Positions 56,347-63,964 of a stretch of DNA of 64,000 bases are shown in pieces (the first letter of the stretch is position 1; each line of letters starts with the position of its first letter). The notes under the pieces were generated by a model. It saw only the letters and a program-made list of their open reading frames with translations. It made no database searches and was not told the origin of the DNA. The position numbers were made by a program, and so were the translations under genes. The stretch is from [Ruminococcus] torques ATCC 27756 (lineage in GTDB: Bacteria > Bacillota > Clostridia > Lachnospirales > Lachnospiraceae), in NCBI RefSeq assembly GCF_000153925.1, contig NZ_DS264358.1:145207-209206 (forward strand), read 5' to 3'.

Positions 56347-57102
56347 CTAATCATCTTGCTTTTTACCAACAATAATTTCTGAATACGGTAAGCTTTCAAT
56401 CCACTCGCAGAATTCTACCCACTCATCGAGTTTATGGTTCTTTCGCATCGGATAAATACCAGCCAGCACTTCATAATTCAGCATAATCGTCCGTTTCTGA
56501 TTGTAACTGCTTGGAAGAAGCTGGATCATTTGCCACCAGTATTTCTTGTCTTTGGTTTTGAGATACTTCTCTCTACAAAGATTTAAGGAAGGAATTATCC
56601 AGCAATATAAAATATCTTTTGGGCTGTAGTATTTATAACATTCATAATCAGAAAGCGAAATATCTTCAAATGTATTTCGTAAATTCTTGTTACCAATCAA
56701 ATTTTCACAACTGAAATCATCCGGCATAAACTCTTTCTCCGCAATTTTGTGCATCGTGGAACAGGAATTAGCAACGGTTCCCACTTTATAGGTATCGAAC
56801 TCCTTCCACCAATACAAAGGAGCAGTAATATCCGCATAGACAGCAATCATTCTCCGATACTTTGCATGAGTCGGACCCCCCGCCGCAAGTCGCATCATCA
56901 GTTCATGATCCGCTTTTCCAAGCTGCCACGACTGATCATATGTATGTTCGCAATCATAAGCGGCACAATTTCTACACCCAATACCATCGTCTCCACCTTT
57001 ACATATACCGCTATCAGATTTCTCCCAACTATTCATCGGATTTCGCATTCCCCTGATGACATGTTCCCATCCCATAATTTCTACATTTTCGATTTTAATC
57101 AT
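56347..57102 (-). CDS. Phage protein, possibly ThyX-like fold
   Basis: 251 aa. GWEHVIRGMRNPMNSWEKSD, CRNCAAYDCEHTY, then AKYRRMIAVYADITAPLYWWKEFDTYKVGT and STMHKIAEKEF. The DITAPLYWW-x-EFDTYKVG block recalls the region around the nucleotide/FAD motif of flavin-dependent thymidylate synthases, but the RHRxxS signature is not present. An altered ThyX-like enzyme or an unrelated protein are both possible. No dUTP or thymidine gene is adjacent. Confidence 0.4.
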   Translation of the reverse strand: MIKIENVEIMGWEHVIRGMRNPMNSWEKSDSGICKGGDDGIGCRNCAAYDCEHTYDQSWQLGKADHELMMRLAAGGPTHAKYRRMIAVYADITAPLYWWKEFDTYKVGTVANSCSTMHKIAEKEFMPDDFSCENLIGNKNLRNTFEDISLSDYECYKYYSPKDILYCWIIPSLNLCREKYLKTKDKKYWWQMIQLLPSSYNQKRTIMLNYEVLAGIYPMRKNHKLDEWVEFCEWIESLPYSEIIVGKKQDD

Positions 57103-57439
57103 TAGATTTTTTCTCCTTTACTTCTTTTTGAATGATATAAGCAATACCCTCTAAAGAAGGCATCTTTTTTCCGCAACACTTTGCTGCCGACGGAGCGAGA
57201 AATTTATCGGCTTCCCAGCTCCAAGTTTCATAATAGTTGGGTCTTAACCCTGCCATTTTATATACGTCTCCACATCGAAATGTAACTCTAATATGACCAC
57301 ATATATCGATAGTAGCTCGACGCTTATCAATGCTCATGCTATCCTTAAGATCCACCAGATAGTTCATCAATTCATTCATCGCTCTGAACATATCTTCATA
57401 GTTGTCTCTGTAAATTATAATTAGTATGTCATTATTCAT
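57095..57439 (-). CDS. 114-aa phage protein
   Basis: MNNDILIIIYRDNYEDMFRAMNELM ... RRATIDICGHIRVTFRCGDVYKMAGLRPNYYE. Alpha/beta, soluble, possibly paired with the next gene (overlaps of 4-8 bases both sides). Not recognised. Confidence 0.6.
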   Translation of the reverse strand: MNNDILIIIYRDNYEDMFRAMNELMNYLVDLKDSMSIDKRRATIDICGHIRVTFRCGDVYKMAGLRPNYYETWSWEADKFLAPSAAKCCGKKMPSLEGIAYIIQKEVKEKKSND

Positions 57440-57726
57440 TTTCGCATTTTCTCCATTTCTGAGAGTATCTCGTTCTCTTCGTCACAGAAGACGATTTCAG
57501 ACGGATCGACTCGCCTGACCCCATCTGAAAACTCTACAATGCCAAACATCTTACTAAATACTCCTGCTGGAGCCCCACCCATAAGAGGACTAGCTTCCAA
57601 AGGTTTTGAGTAATGTTCCCATGCGTGGAAATATCCAAATTTTTCGCCGACTTGACAAAGTCTGGATTTTAACTCTATTTGCACACTAAGTCCTGTCACT
57701 ACATTTTCCTCCCTATAATTCTTCAA
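57436..57726 (-). CDS. 96-aa conserved phage protein
   Basis: QIELKSRLCQVGEKFGYFHAWEHYSKPLEAS, then PAGVFSKMFGIVEFSDGVRRVDPSEIVFCDEE. A small beta-barrel-like (SH3-type) protein is suggested by the GIVEF-DGVRRVDP-IVF strand pattern. Very common in early regions of gut Clostridia phages. Function unknown. Confidence 0.65.
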   Translation of the reverse strand: MKNYREENVVTGLSVQIELKSRLCQVGEKFGYFHAWEHYSKPLEASPLMGGAPAGVFSKMFGIVEFSDGVRRVDPSEIVFCDEENEILSEMEKMRK

Positions 57727-57910
57727 AAGAGTCGCATTTAGTAAGGTCTAAATTTGTGATATCTTTTCCGTAAAATTCTGAGTCCCCACAGCAACAGTAA
57801 TAATGTTTAATAAAAGGGTTCTCCGAATCGACTTCTATTAAATCGTTTGGAAGTGGAAAACTATATTTATCACCACAATACTGGCAATCACAACAAAGTA
57901 TATTTTTCAT
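57713..57910 (-). CDS. 65-aa Cys-rich zinc-ribbon-like phage protein
   Basis: CCDCQYCGDKYSFPLP ... HYYCCCGDSEFYG: two Cys clusters 30 residues apart, the spacing of a zinc ribbon. Overlaps neighbours by 4-14 bases. Confidence 0.65.
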   Translation of the reverse strand: MKNILCCDCQYCGDKYSFPLPNDLIEVDSENPFIKHYYCCCGDSEFYGKDITNLDLTKCDSFEEL

Positions 57911-58224
57911 AAATTTCTCCTTTCTCGCTCCAACTTCACATCAATGGCTTTCTGCAAATCTTCCGGCTTAATATCAAAAATGGACTCCAGGAAGTTTAGA
58001 CAAATATACGCATCTGCCATCTCTTCCAAGAGTCCTATTCTGTCCCCATACCCTCGAACTTGCTTACTAATCTGTTGCTGAAGCTCTGCGAATTCCTCCA
58101 TTGCTACTGTACATTTCGTCTTCCAGGAATACTTTTGAAGACTCTTTCGAATGATTCGTTTCCTTTCTTTTTCAGAAAGTTGAATGTCACCTTTTAGTCC
58201 TTGAATAAATCTACTTCGATTCAT
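57907..58224 (-). CDS. MazG-like nucleotide pyrophosphohydrolase
   Basis: 105 aa. EEFAELQQQISKQVRG and LEEMADAYICLNFL give the E-x-x-E ... E-x-x-D metal-binding helices of the all-alpha NTP pyrophosphatase superfamily. Phage MazG-like enzymes clean nucleotide pools or lower (p)ppGpp. Start MNRSRFIQGLKGD at 58224 overlaps the end of the HAD-fusion gene. Confidence 0.8.
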   Translation of the reverse strand: MNRSRFIQGLKGDIQLSEKERKRIIRKSLQKYSWKTKCTVAMEEFAELQQQISKQVRGYGDRIGLLEEMADAYICLNFLESIFDIKPEDLQKAIDVKLERERRNL

Positions 58225-59278
58225 TTTCCTTATCGTCCTCCACAACATCACATCTCTGACAATCGTTATTTGATGCTCCAAAACATCCGCAACAATGTTT
58301 TCTCATGTTGTATTCTACCTCGGTTATTTCAACAAATTCGTTGTTTTCCTCTTTGAAGAATCGGTTAATTTCTACCTTGTATCCTTCCGGTACAATCGCA
58401 TACAGAATTCCGACTGTATCATAATCTCCATTTTTAGAATCGACGAGAAAATCTTCACAATACACTTTGAAAGGCTTACTTTCAGGGAAATATGGCATGG
58501 TAATCGGGAATTTTTCCTCCATCACACGATCAATTAAACCGCTATGATACGAAACATTTGGGTTATCCAAATTGATACCGCAGAACCGGTCTACATCTCG
58601 ATATTTTACTGTCCCATCAGCATACACGTATTTAAACAATGAACTCATGCGCTTACACTGATAATTGACAACTTCTCCTCGATGACCACTTCGATCTCTA
58701 GCATCGCTCCAGACATCTTCCGTATCTACAATAGGGGCGAGCGGTTTTCCTTCAATCATGCGAACCAAAATATACTTTGTCATACCGATACTAAATCCAG
58801 AATGACCGTCTTCCAGAAGGCTTCGATATGCTTTTAAGGCACTTTCGAAGCAAGCACAACCATAATCCTGTTCTTCCTCTTTTGTTCCGGATGCTTTTCT
58901 CTCATGTTCACAGGCGATTCGAACTTCATTCTCTACCCATAATTCCATATTCGATTTTTCTCGGCAGGAACTGATAAGACGATTACGATCATCAATATAT
59001 TCGTTGGCGAATATCTTTCTCGTATCAGAACCAAAAGATTTTACTATTTCTGGGAGATTAGCGTTTACGGCATCGAATACAATCCCTTGCTCTCTACACC
59101 ATTGTACTGCTGCGTCCAACTTATCTCCTACTCGATTGGTCCACAGAATCAGTTTATCTCCAGCGTTTTTTCTCTTTTTTACATATTCAATAACATCTGT
59201 ATGTGGCTTTCCAATCTCCGGCCACTTGTTTTCACATAAAGTTCCATCAAAATCCACTGCAATAATTTTAGAATTCAT
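58211..59278 (-). CDS. Fusion: HAD-type hydrolase + unknown C-terminal domain
   Basis: 355 aa. Residues 1-~110: HAD hydrolase with catalytic VDFDGTLCE (residues 8-16), ILWTNR (motif II) and a late acidic FANEYIDDRN. Residues ~125-200: helical segment. Residues ~220-355: beta-rich domain (KVYCEDFLVDSKNGDYDTVGILYAIV) ending in a Cys cluster CCGCFGASNNDCQRC. HAD parts alone are common in phages; joined to this tail they suggest one multifunctional early protein. Substrate unknown. Confidence 0.75.
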   Translation of the reverse strand: MNSKIIAVDFDGTLCENKWPEIGKPHTDVIEYVKKRKNAGDKLILWTNRVGDKLDAAVQWCREQGIVFDAVNANLPEIVKSFGSDTRKIFANEYIDDRNRLISSCREKSNMELWVENEVRIACEHERKASGTKEEEQDYGCACFESALKAYRSLLEDGHSGFSIGMTKYILVRMIEGKPLAPIVDTEDVWSDARDRSGHRGEVVNYQCKRMSSLFKYVYADGTVKYRDVDRFCGINLDNPNVSYHSGLIDRVMEEKFPITMPYFPESKPFKVYCEDFLVDSKNGDYDTVGILYAIVPEGYKVEINRFFKEENNEFVEITEVEYNMRKHCCGCFGASNNDCQRCDVVEDDKENESK

Positions 59279-59279
59279 T

Positions 59280-59456
59280 TCATTTTCTCCTTCTTACTCT
59301 TCTGAATTTATCCACGCTCTTTATCGTACCGGTATTCTTATTGATAATACGGTAGTAAAACTCCGTTTCTTCTACCAGCATCCAATCTTTACAATTAAGA
59401 TAATGAGCAGACAGACATTCTTTCTGTTCACGGGTTAATTTCTTCGGTTGTTTCAT
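59280..59456 (-). CDS. DUF6906-type phage protein
   Basis: 58 aa: KLTREQKECLSAHYLNCKDWMLVEETEFYY, then INKNTGTIKSVDKFRR. Short, basic, found across Firmicutes phages; function unknown. Start at 59456 preferred because the upstream ATG lacks a ribosome site. Confidence 0.7.
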   Translation of the reverse strand: MKQPKKLTREQKECLSAHYLNCKDWMLVEETEFYYRIINKNTGTIKSVDKFRRVRRRK

Positions 59457-59479
59457 CTTCCTCTCCTTCAAAAAGACAT

Positions 59480-59519
59480 AAAAATAGCCCGAATTCACTA
59501 ATTAAAAAGAATCCGAGCC
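59480..59519 (-). terminator. Terminator within early operon
   Basis: On the minus strand GCTCGGATTC ... GAATTCGGGC (two G-U pairs), then TATTTTTA; just after the DUF5662-type gene. Confidence 0.7.
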
Positions 59520-59528
59520 AGAATATGT

Positions 59529-60062
59529 CTAATTCTGTAGTTCATTTTTTTCTTTGATCTCATCCAACTTTGTTTTCATTTTTTCCAGAATATCTTCAAT
59601 GGTTTTTCTAGTTTTTGGATGCAGCTTCATATACTTACAATGCTCATCATACCAGCCGAATATCTCATCCAGCTTTCCTTTTTGCCAACTAAATGCCCAC
59701 CAATCACAAATCATCTCTATGATATAATTATATGGCATCTCCAAAATAATTTCTCCCTCTTTCGGATCATCATTTATCAAAATCCAATATTGCCAGTGAT
59801 GAGGGTTTCTATGCAGATGTAACAACCAAGCTTTTTGATAATTTTGCATAACCGCATAAGAACGATTTCCTCCATAAAAATACGCATCGTAAGCCTCATA
59901 TTCATCCTGTTCATCTTTGGATTTATCATGTGCAAATTCAATTTGCCATCCATAATCGAATCCATCGACTAGAAGTTCTGGAAGATTTTCAGCAATCCAG
60001 TCAAATCCTCTTTTTACATTAGAACGATGCTGAGTTAAATATTGATCGTACTGAAAGCTCAT
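59529..60062 (-). CDS. DUF5662-type phage protein
   Basis: 177 aa. EFAHDKSKDEQDEYEAYDAYFYGG and HLHRNPHHWQYWILIND match the H-D-x-SK and H-R-NPHHW metal-site-like motifs of this family, which suggests an HD-domain-like hydrolase of unknown substrate. ATG overlaps the preceding stop by 4 bases. Confidence 0.75.
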   Translation of the reverse strand: MSFQYDQYLTQHRSNVKRGFDWIAENLPELLVDGFDYGWQIEFAHDKSKDEQDEYEAYDAYFYGGNRSYAVMQNYQKAWLLHLHRNPHHWQYWILINDDPKEGEIILEMPYNYIIEMICDWWAFSWQKGKLDEIFGWYDEHCKYMKLHPKTRKTIEDILEKMKTKLDEIKEKNELQN

Positions 60063-60238
60063 TTGTCCGCTCCTTTCTTCTGAATGGTAAGTTTTCGATA
60101 AAGCTCGTATGCTTCCTTTCCTTGATAGGCATTGATGACATCCACTCGCCCGTTTTTCTGACTACCAACAATTAAAACACCAACATCTTTTCCACGAGAA
60201 AAATCCCAACTTACAATAACACTATCTGTCGATTTCAT
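60059..60238 (-). CDS. 59-aa conserved phage protein
   Basis: MKSTDSVIVSWDFSRGKDVGVLIVG, then VDVINAYQGKEAYELYRKL. The VSWDFS ... VDVINAYQG layout recalls the first strand and later strand of RNase-H-fold proteins, but far too short to be active. Function unknown. Confidence 0.65.
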   Translation of the reverse strand: MKSTDSVIVSWDFSRGKDVGVLIVGSQKNGRVDVINAYQGKEAYELYRKLTIQKKGADK

Positions 60239-60393
60239 TTTTTCTTTTCCTCCCACATAATAGGTTTACGGGAATTCAGATTACAACCGTGTTCTAAGCA
60301 TCTATTACAAGGATCGAATTTTTCCTCCAATTCCTTGTGCTGACACGTCTTGCAATATTTTTCAAAATTAACTTCTAAATACTCTTCGTTCAT
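60235..60393 (-). CDS. 52-aa Cys-rich phage protein
   Basis: YCKTCQHKELEEKFDPCNRCLEHGCN: CxxC then CxxC, a compact zinc finger. Start at MNEEYLEVNFE (60393). ATGA overlap with the downstream gene. Confidence 0.65.
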   Translation of the reverse strand: MNEEYLEVNFEKYCKTCQHKELEEKFDPCNRCLEHGCNLNSRKPIMWEEKKK

Positions 60394-60409
60394 AATAAAC
60401 CACCCATTT

Positions 60410-60458
60410 GATATAAAAAAAGAAAGAGCCTGCAATTTTTCAACCACAGGTCCTTTCC
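60410..60458 (-). terminator. Terminator of the 51-aa gene unit
   Basis: On the minus strand AAAGGACCTG ... CAGGCTCTTT (imperfect), then CTTTTTTT. Confidence 0.55.
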
Positions 60459-60476
60459 GACATAATTGTTTCTTGG

Positions 60477-60632
60477 TTACGCTTCGATATCCCTCTGAGT
60501 GTCCTCAATCAACCCATCGAGTTTGGATTTTACTTTTTCGTATTCCCCTTCCTCCAGCAACTCTCTGAGTTCGATAAGAACCCTCAAAAGTTTTCTACTA
60601 AACGCAACAAATTCTTTCATATTATCTTCCAT
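60477..60632 (-). CDS. 51-aa helical phage protein
   Basis: MEDNMKEFVAFSRKLLRVLI, then ELRELLEEGEYEKVKSKLDG and IEDTQRDIEA: two amphipathic helices, acidic. Strong AAAGGAGG site. It has its own promoter with a palindrome upstream and a terminator after it, so it is a separate small transcription unit; a regulator or host-takeover peptide is possible but unproven. Confidence 0.6.
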   Translation of the reverse strand: MEDNMKEFVAFSRKLLRVLIELRELLEEGEYEKVKSKLDGLIEDTQRDIEA

Positions 60633-60669
60633 TTACCTGCCTCCTTTAGCAAGCCCTTTCTTTTAAGAT

Positions 60670-60693
60670 AAGGTAAATATACCTTTCATTATA
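60670..60693 (-). promoter_or_regulatory. Promoter -10 with palindromic operator
   Basis: TATAAT on the minus strand at 60688-60693, followed at the transcription start by AAGGTA-TATT-TACCTT (60670-60685). No clear -35 hexamer was found. Looks like a repressor site controlling the 51-aa gene. Confidence 0.45.
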
Positions 60694-60727
60694 GGGCATG
60701 TTATTTTTGCGAATTTTCTGTATATAC

Positions 60728-60916
60728 TCACTCCTTTGGCATAGGCATGTAAGCGGAAATCAGTAATCCGCCTCCCACGCCAATACCAGTCATCATAATA
60801 ATAGCCCCCAGAATCGCTCTATTCTTAGCAGATGATAAAATTTCTTTACAAGTGTTGATTTTCTCACTCATAAACTTCTTGACACCCCTTCCAGCCTTCT
60901 GTAAAATATCAAACAT
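60728..60916 (-). CDS. 62-aa single-span membrane protein
   Basis: Basic amphipathic N-terminus (MFDILQKAGRGVKKFMSEK), span AILGAIIMMTGIGVGGGLLISAYM, ending PMPKE. Early-region membrane peptide; function unknown. Confidence 0.6.
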   Translation of the reverse strand: MFDILQKAGRGVKKFMSEKINTCKEILSSAKNRAILGAIIMMTGIGVGGGLLISAYMPMPKE

Positions 60917-60974
60917 TCTTGATGCCTCCCATCTTTAATATTAACACAAGCTTGGCGGTATTGCTATAAGATTG

Positions 60975-62213
60975 TTACCACTTCACAAATCTTGTTTCGT
61001 TAAAATCCTTCTTCTCCTTTAATGCTTTACTGATTGCTAAATCGATTCCGCTCCGAGATTTCAAGTGATAGTAATACAAATCTTTGAATGGTGTATTCAA
61101 CCTGTCTATTCGCCCCGCAGATTGCTGCATGATTTTGTAGGAATAATTCTGCGAATAGAATATAATCGTATCAGTTTTAATACAATTCCATCCTTCAGCT
61201 CCCGCATTATATTGGACAAGATATACCCAGTTTTTTGATTCCGGAATAGGTTGATGTTTGTGACCATTCCATTCCGCGATTTCAAAATACATAGTATCTG
61301 CATATGGAATAAACAATTCTTTTAAAAGCTTCAACTCATAATCAAAATTGTAAAATATAATGGCTCTTGGATGCTTTTCTACAATTTCCAGCAGTGCAAG
61401 TTGTCTTGATTCGTCTGTGTTCACAATTTTTCGCCATATGTAACAAAGACCGGCTGCATTTGTAATCGGCTCATTTTTAAATGGGTCCCATCTGGTTCTT
61501 CCCGCATCTTTATATTGCTCGATACCATACCGCACAAACACATCTTCGTGATGTGAAACTGTTTGTCGCTTGAAATCCATATTCACCAAAATTCGATTTC
61601 TTAGACGGATCAATCGTCCAGTGTTTAGATATCGGTCAATCTTTGGAAATTTACTAAATCTGCTATATACCACATGCTCCCGGATGAACTCTGTTCGGTT
61701 TTTGTAGAATCCGTTCGCAACAAACACTGGAATATAATCCTGCCATGTATCCCCCGGAGTTGCCGATAGCAGAATCCATTGGTTAGATTTTGCTATCTTT
61801 AGGAATGCTTTTACCCATGCTCCTGCCCCAATTACTCTTTGCTCGTCAAATATAAAGAAAGCATTTTTCACATCTGCATACTTTCCAATATTATTCCAAG
61901 AATCCACTTTAATTAAATTGGAGTATAAATTGACATCTTTATGAATGGAAAGAAGGAAGGGTGAAAGATCCCCCTCCCATTCCATCGTATCTCTCTTTCT
62001 TGCTGTTGTAATGATATATAAATCTTTTGGGGGATCTTCCATTGGAATATATTCCTCCGTTCCTGTCAAACAGCTCGGTTCTCCACCGTTTTGAAGATAA
62101 TAATAAGCTAAAGCAGTTCTGGATTTTCCACTTCCAACACCCCCGCAAAGTATGCATCCATTCTGCATTTTTTCTACTGCTGCTATCTGATAATCATATA
62201 GTTTAACAGCCAT
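60975..62213 (-). CDS. SF2 (SNF2/DEAD-like) phage helicase
   Basis: 412 aa. Q-motif-like YDYQIAAVEKM, Walker A GGVGSGKSRTAL (about residues 24-35), DEQR box in FIFDEQR, motif III LSATPGDTW, and motif VI QQSAGRIDRLNTPF near the end. Replicative or recombination helicase of the phage, cytoplasmic. Start MAVKLYDYQ at 62213, inside the end of the preceding gene (11-base overlap). Confidence 0.9.
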   Translation of the reverse strand: MAVKLYDYQIAAVEKMQNGCILCGGVGSGKSRTALAYYYLQNGGEPSCLTGTEEYIPMEDPPKDLYIITTARKRDTMEWEGDLSPFLLSIHKDVNLYSNLIKVDSWNNIGKYADVKNAFFIFDEQRVIGAGAWVKAFLKIAKSNQWILLSATPGDTWQDYIPVFVANGFYKNRTEFIREHVVYSRFSKFPKIDRYLNTGRLIRLRNRILVNMDFKRQTVSHHEDVFVRYGIEQYKDAGRTRWDPFKNEPITNAAGLCYIWRKIVNTDESRQLALLEIVEKHPRAIIFYNFDYELKLLKELFIPYADTMYFEIAEWNGHKHQPIPESKNWVYLVQYNAGAEGWNCIKTDTIIFYSQNYSYKIMQQSAGRIDRLNTPFKDLYYYHLKSRSGIDLAISKALKEKKDFNETRFVKW

Positions 62214-62532
62214 CTGGAGTCTCCCCACAAGATACAAATCCGTTTTCAACTTCTGCTCGATACTCCAGAATCCCATGCTCCTCCAAATTCGCTTTAGGTC
62301 CACCTATCAGCAATATAGATGCTATCTGTTCGTCAGTTAGGTTCTTCTCCTCACGATAATAAGACCATAACACTTCTTGAACATCTTTTGTAACGCAAAT
62401 TTTTCGGCAATCAAATTTGGTTTTATCTGTTGTTCTTGCCGATATTTTTCGTGCTACATTTTCATAAAAAGTAGCTAAATCGCAATAACAGTCCTCTTTC
62501 TTTAACGATACTGTTTTAATCATATTTGTCAT
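62203..62532 (-). CDS. 109-aa phage protein upstream of the helicase
   Basis: KTVSLKKEDCYCDLATFYENVARKI ... NLTDEQIASILLIGGPKANLEEHGIL. Helical, five cysteines. It always seems to sit before the helicase in similar phages, so may assist it. Function unknown. Confidence 0.6.
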   Translation of the reverse strand: MTNMIKTVSLKKEDCYCDLATFYENVARKISARTTDKTKFDCRKICVTKDVQEVLWSYYREEKNLTDEQIASILLIGGPKANLEEHGILEYRAEVENGFVSCGETPDGC

Positions 62533-62536
62533 CCTT

Positions 62537-63397
62537 TCATAAGCTGTGAAACACTCTTCTCATAGTCCATACGTCCGAAAAATACATCATTGTGAACCAG
62601 TAATTTTCTCCATTATCATCCGTAGACATCGGTTGTGTAAATACATCACCCACCTTGATATATGCAGCCACTCCAAGAAGTGAAAGCTGAATATAACACA
62701 TCAAAGCGACAATTTCGTCAATATCCTGTGCCACAACCAATACATGATTCTGAAAATTCAAATTAACTTTTTCTAATTGTTTTCTTGCTTCGTTGATCGC
62801 TGCAATTAAAGTAGCTCCTGCCCCACAACAAGAATCGTTAATGGTTATATAGCCTTTCTCTTTCACAACAGCAACAACATCCTCTTCGGTCACTTTTGCC
62901 ATCAATTCACACACATGATATGGAGTAAAAAATTGACTGTTGGATTTGTCACCCAAGTTCAACTCCATAAAAATACTGCCTAGAAAGTCCTGCTCTGGAT
63001 TTTCTTCCAAAGCCATAACTACATAGGCAGCCAATTCCGGGAACTGCTCTTGCTCCCGCTTATTGTATTTTTTAATAATTTTCAAATATCGTTTTTCCCG
63101 TTCTTCATAGTGGAATTTATCCACTGGATTCGATAAAGAACAGGCAAACATTATGATGAAATCCCGCCATACATCCCATGATCGGTGCTGGTAAGTCAAC
63201 TGATTAAATGTTTTTAGAAATTGCTTTTTAATATCCTCATTTTTAGGAACTTTATTAGGCTTTGGTATATCTGTTTTCTTAGGTTGTGGCGGAATATTTA
63301 GTTCTTGTTTTACGCTACCTACTTTGGGTTTAGAAATAGAAGCAGTTGTTTTCGGTTTCGCTGTGGTTCGCTTCTTTTTCTGATTCCAAAATACCAT
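62537..63397 (-). CDS. N-6 DNA methylase-like protein lacking an obvious NPPY motif
   Basis: 286 aa. Basic Lys/Pro N-tail (1-50), then an HsdM-type core: NSQFFTPYHVCELMAKV, DSCCGAGATLIAAI (SAM motif I), VVAQDIDEIVALMCYIQLSLLG. Where NPP(Y/F) should follow there is GENYWFTMMYF. Either a divergent methylase or a SAM-binding protein without catalysis. Such proteins are frequent next to phage helicases. Confidence 0.7.
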   Translation of the reverse strand: MVFWNQKKKRTTAKPKTTASISKPKVGSVKQELNIPPQPKKTDIPKPNKVPKNEDIKKQFLKTFNQLTYQHRSWDVWRDFIIMFACSLSNPVDKFHYEEREKRYLKIIKKYNKREQEQFPELAAYVVMALEENPEQDFLGSIFMELNLGDKSNSQFFTPYHVCELMAKVTEEDVVAVVKEKGYITINDSCCGAGATLIAAINEARKQLEKVNLNFQNHVLVVAQDIDEIVALMCYIQLSLLGVAAYIKVGDVFTQPMSTDDNGENYWFTMMYFSDVWTMRRVFHSL

Positions 63398-63410
63398 AGT
63401 TTTTCTCCTT

Positions 63411-63476
63411 TCACGAAAATAGAGGGCTGTTTCCTTTTACCTTAGGACATTTACCCTGCTTGGTGATAGCAAGCAC
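63411..63476 (-). CDS. Possible 21-aa peptide
   Basis: GTG-initiated frame LAITKQGKCPKVKGNSPLFS between two genes; no strong ribosome site, and a small GCTTG / CAAGC hairpin covers its start. May be only leader sequence of the methylase-like gene. Confidence 0.2.
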   Translation of the reverse strand: MLAITKQGKCPKVKGNSPLFS

Positions 63477-63499
63477 CCTATTTTTATATTTTAGAGGAA

Positions 63500-63964
63500 T
63501 TAAACTTCTTCCTCTGCATACTTTTCAGCAAACTCATCCTCTTCGATAGTAACATACATCGTCTTCAGATAAGCCTTAATACCGGTCTTACCATTCACTT
63601 CCCAAGAATACGGTCGAATCGTCAAATCAACATTCCGAATCTCCGCATAGTCCAAAGAGGAAATGGATTCATCATCCAACGGTGTTTTTGTTTTTCTAGT
63701 AATCATATATACCTTAGGCGGGATATTCTCAAAGCTGACTGCCACCTGGATATAATGTCTCGGTTCTTCGTCCTCGTCTCTCGGAGCCAGCAGTCTTACA
63801 TTCCATCCATCATTGGAAAGTTTCTCTGCCTGCTCCGGATCTTCGATGATGACACAGAAGTTCCGATTACCCGCGCGATTATACTTTGATTCTTCTCCTC
63901 TGAAATTACGAAAGATAATGCGAGCGTTTTCGATAATGATATTTGGTACATTTTTAAAAGCCAT
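63500..63964 (-). CDS. Phage ssDNA-binding-like protein
   Basis: 154 aa, beta-rich with an acidic C-terminus ([14 protein letters not shown]), as in phage ssDNA-binding proteins of the T7 gp2.5/OB type. [35 protein letters not shown] is a strongly conserved block in gut Firmicutes phages. Expected to coat single strands in replication or recombination. First complete phage gene at the window edge; AAGGAG before ATG. Confidence 0.6.
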   Translation of the reverse strand: MAFKNVPNIIIENARIIFRNFRGEESKYNRAGNRNFCVIIEDPEQAEKLSNDGWNVRLLAPRDEDEEPRHYIQVAVSFENIPPKVYMITRKTKTPLDDESISSLDYAEIRNVDLTIRPYSWEVNGKTGIKAYLKTMYVTIEEDEFAEKYAEEEV

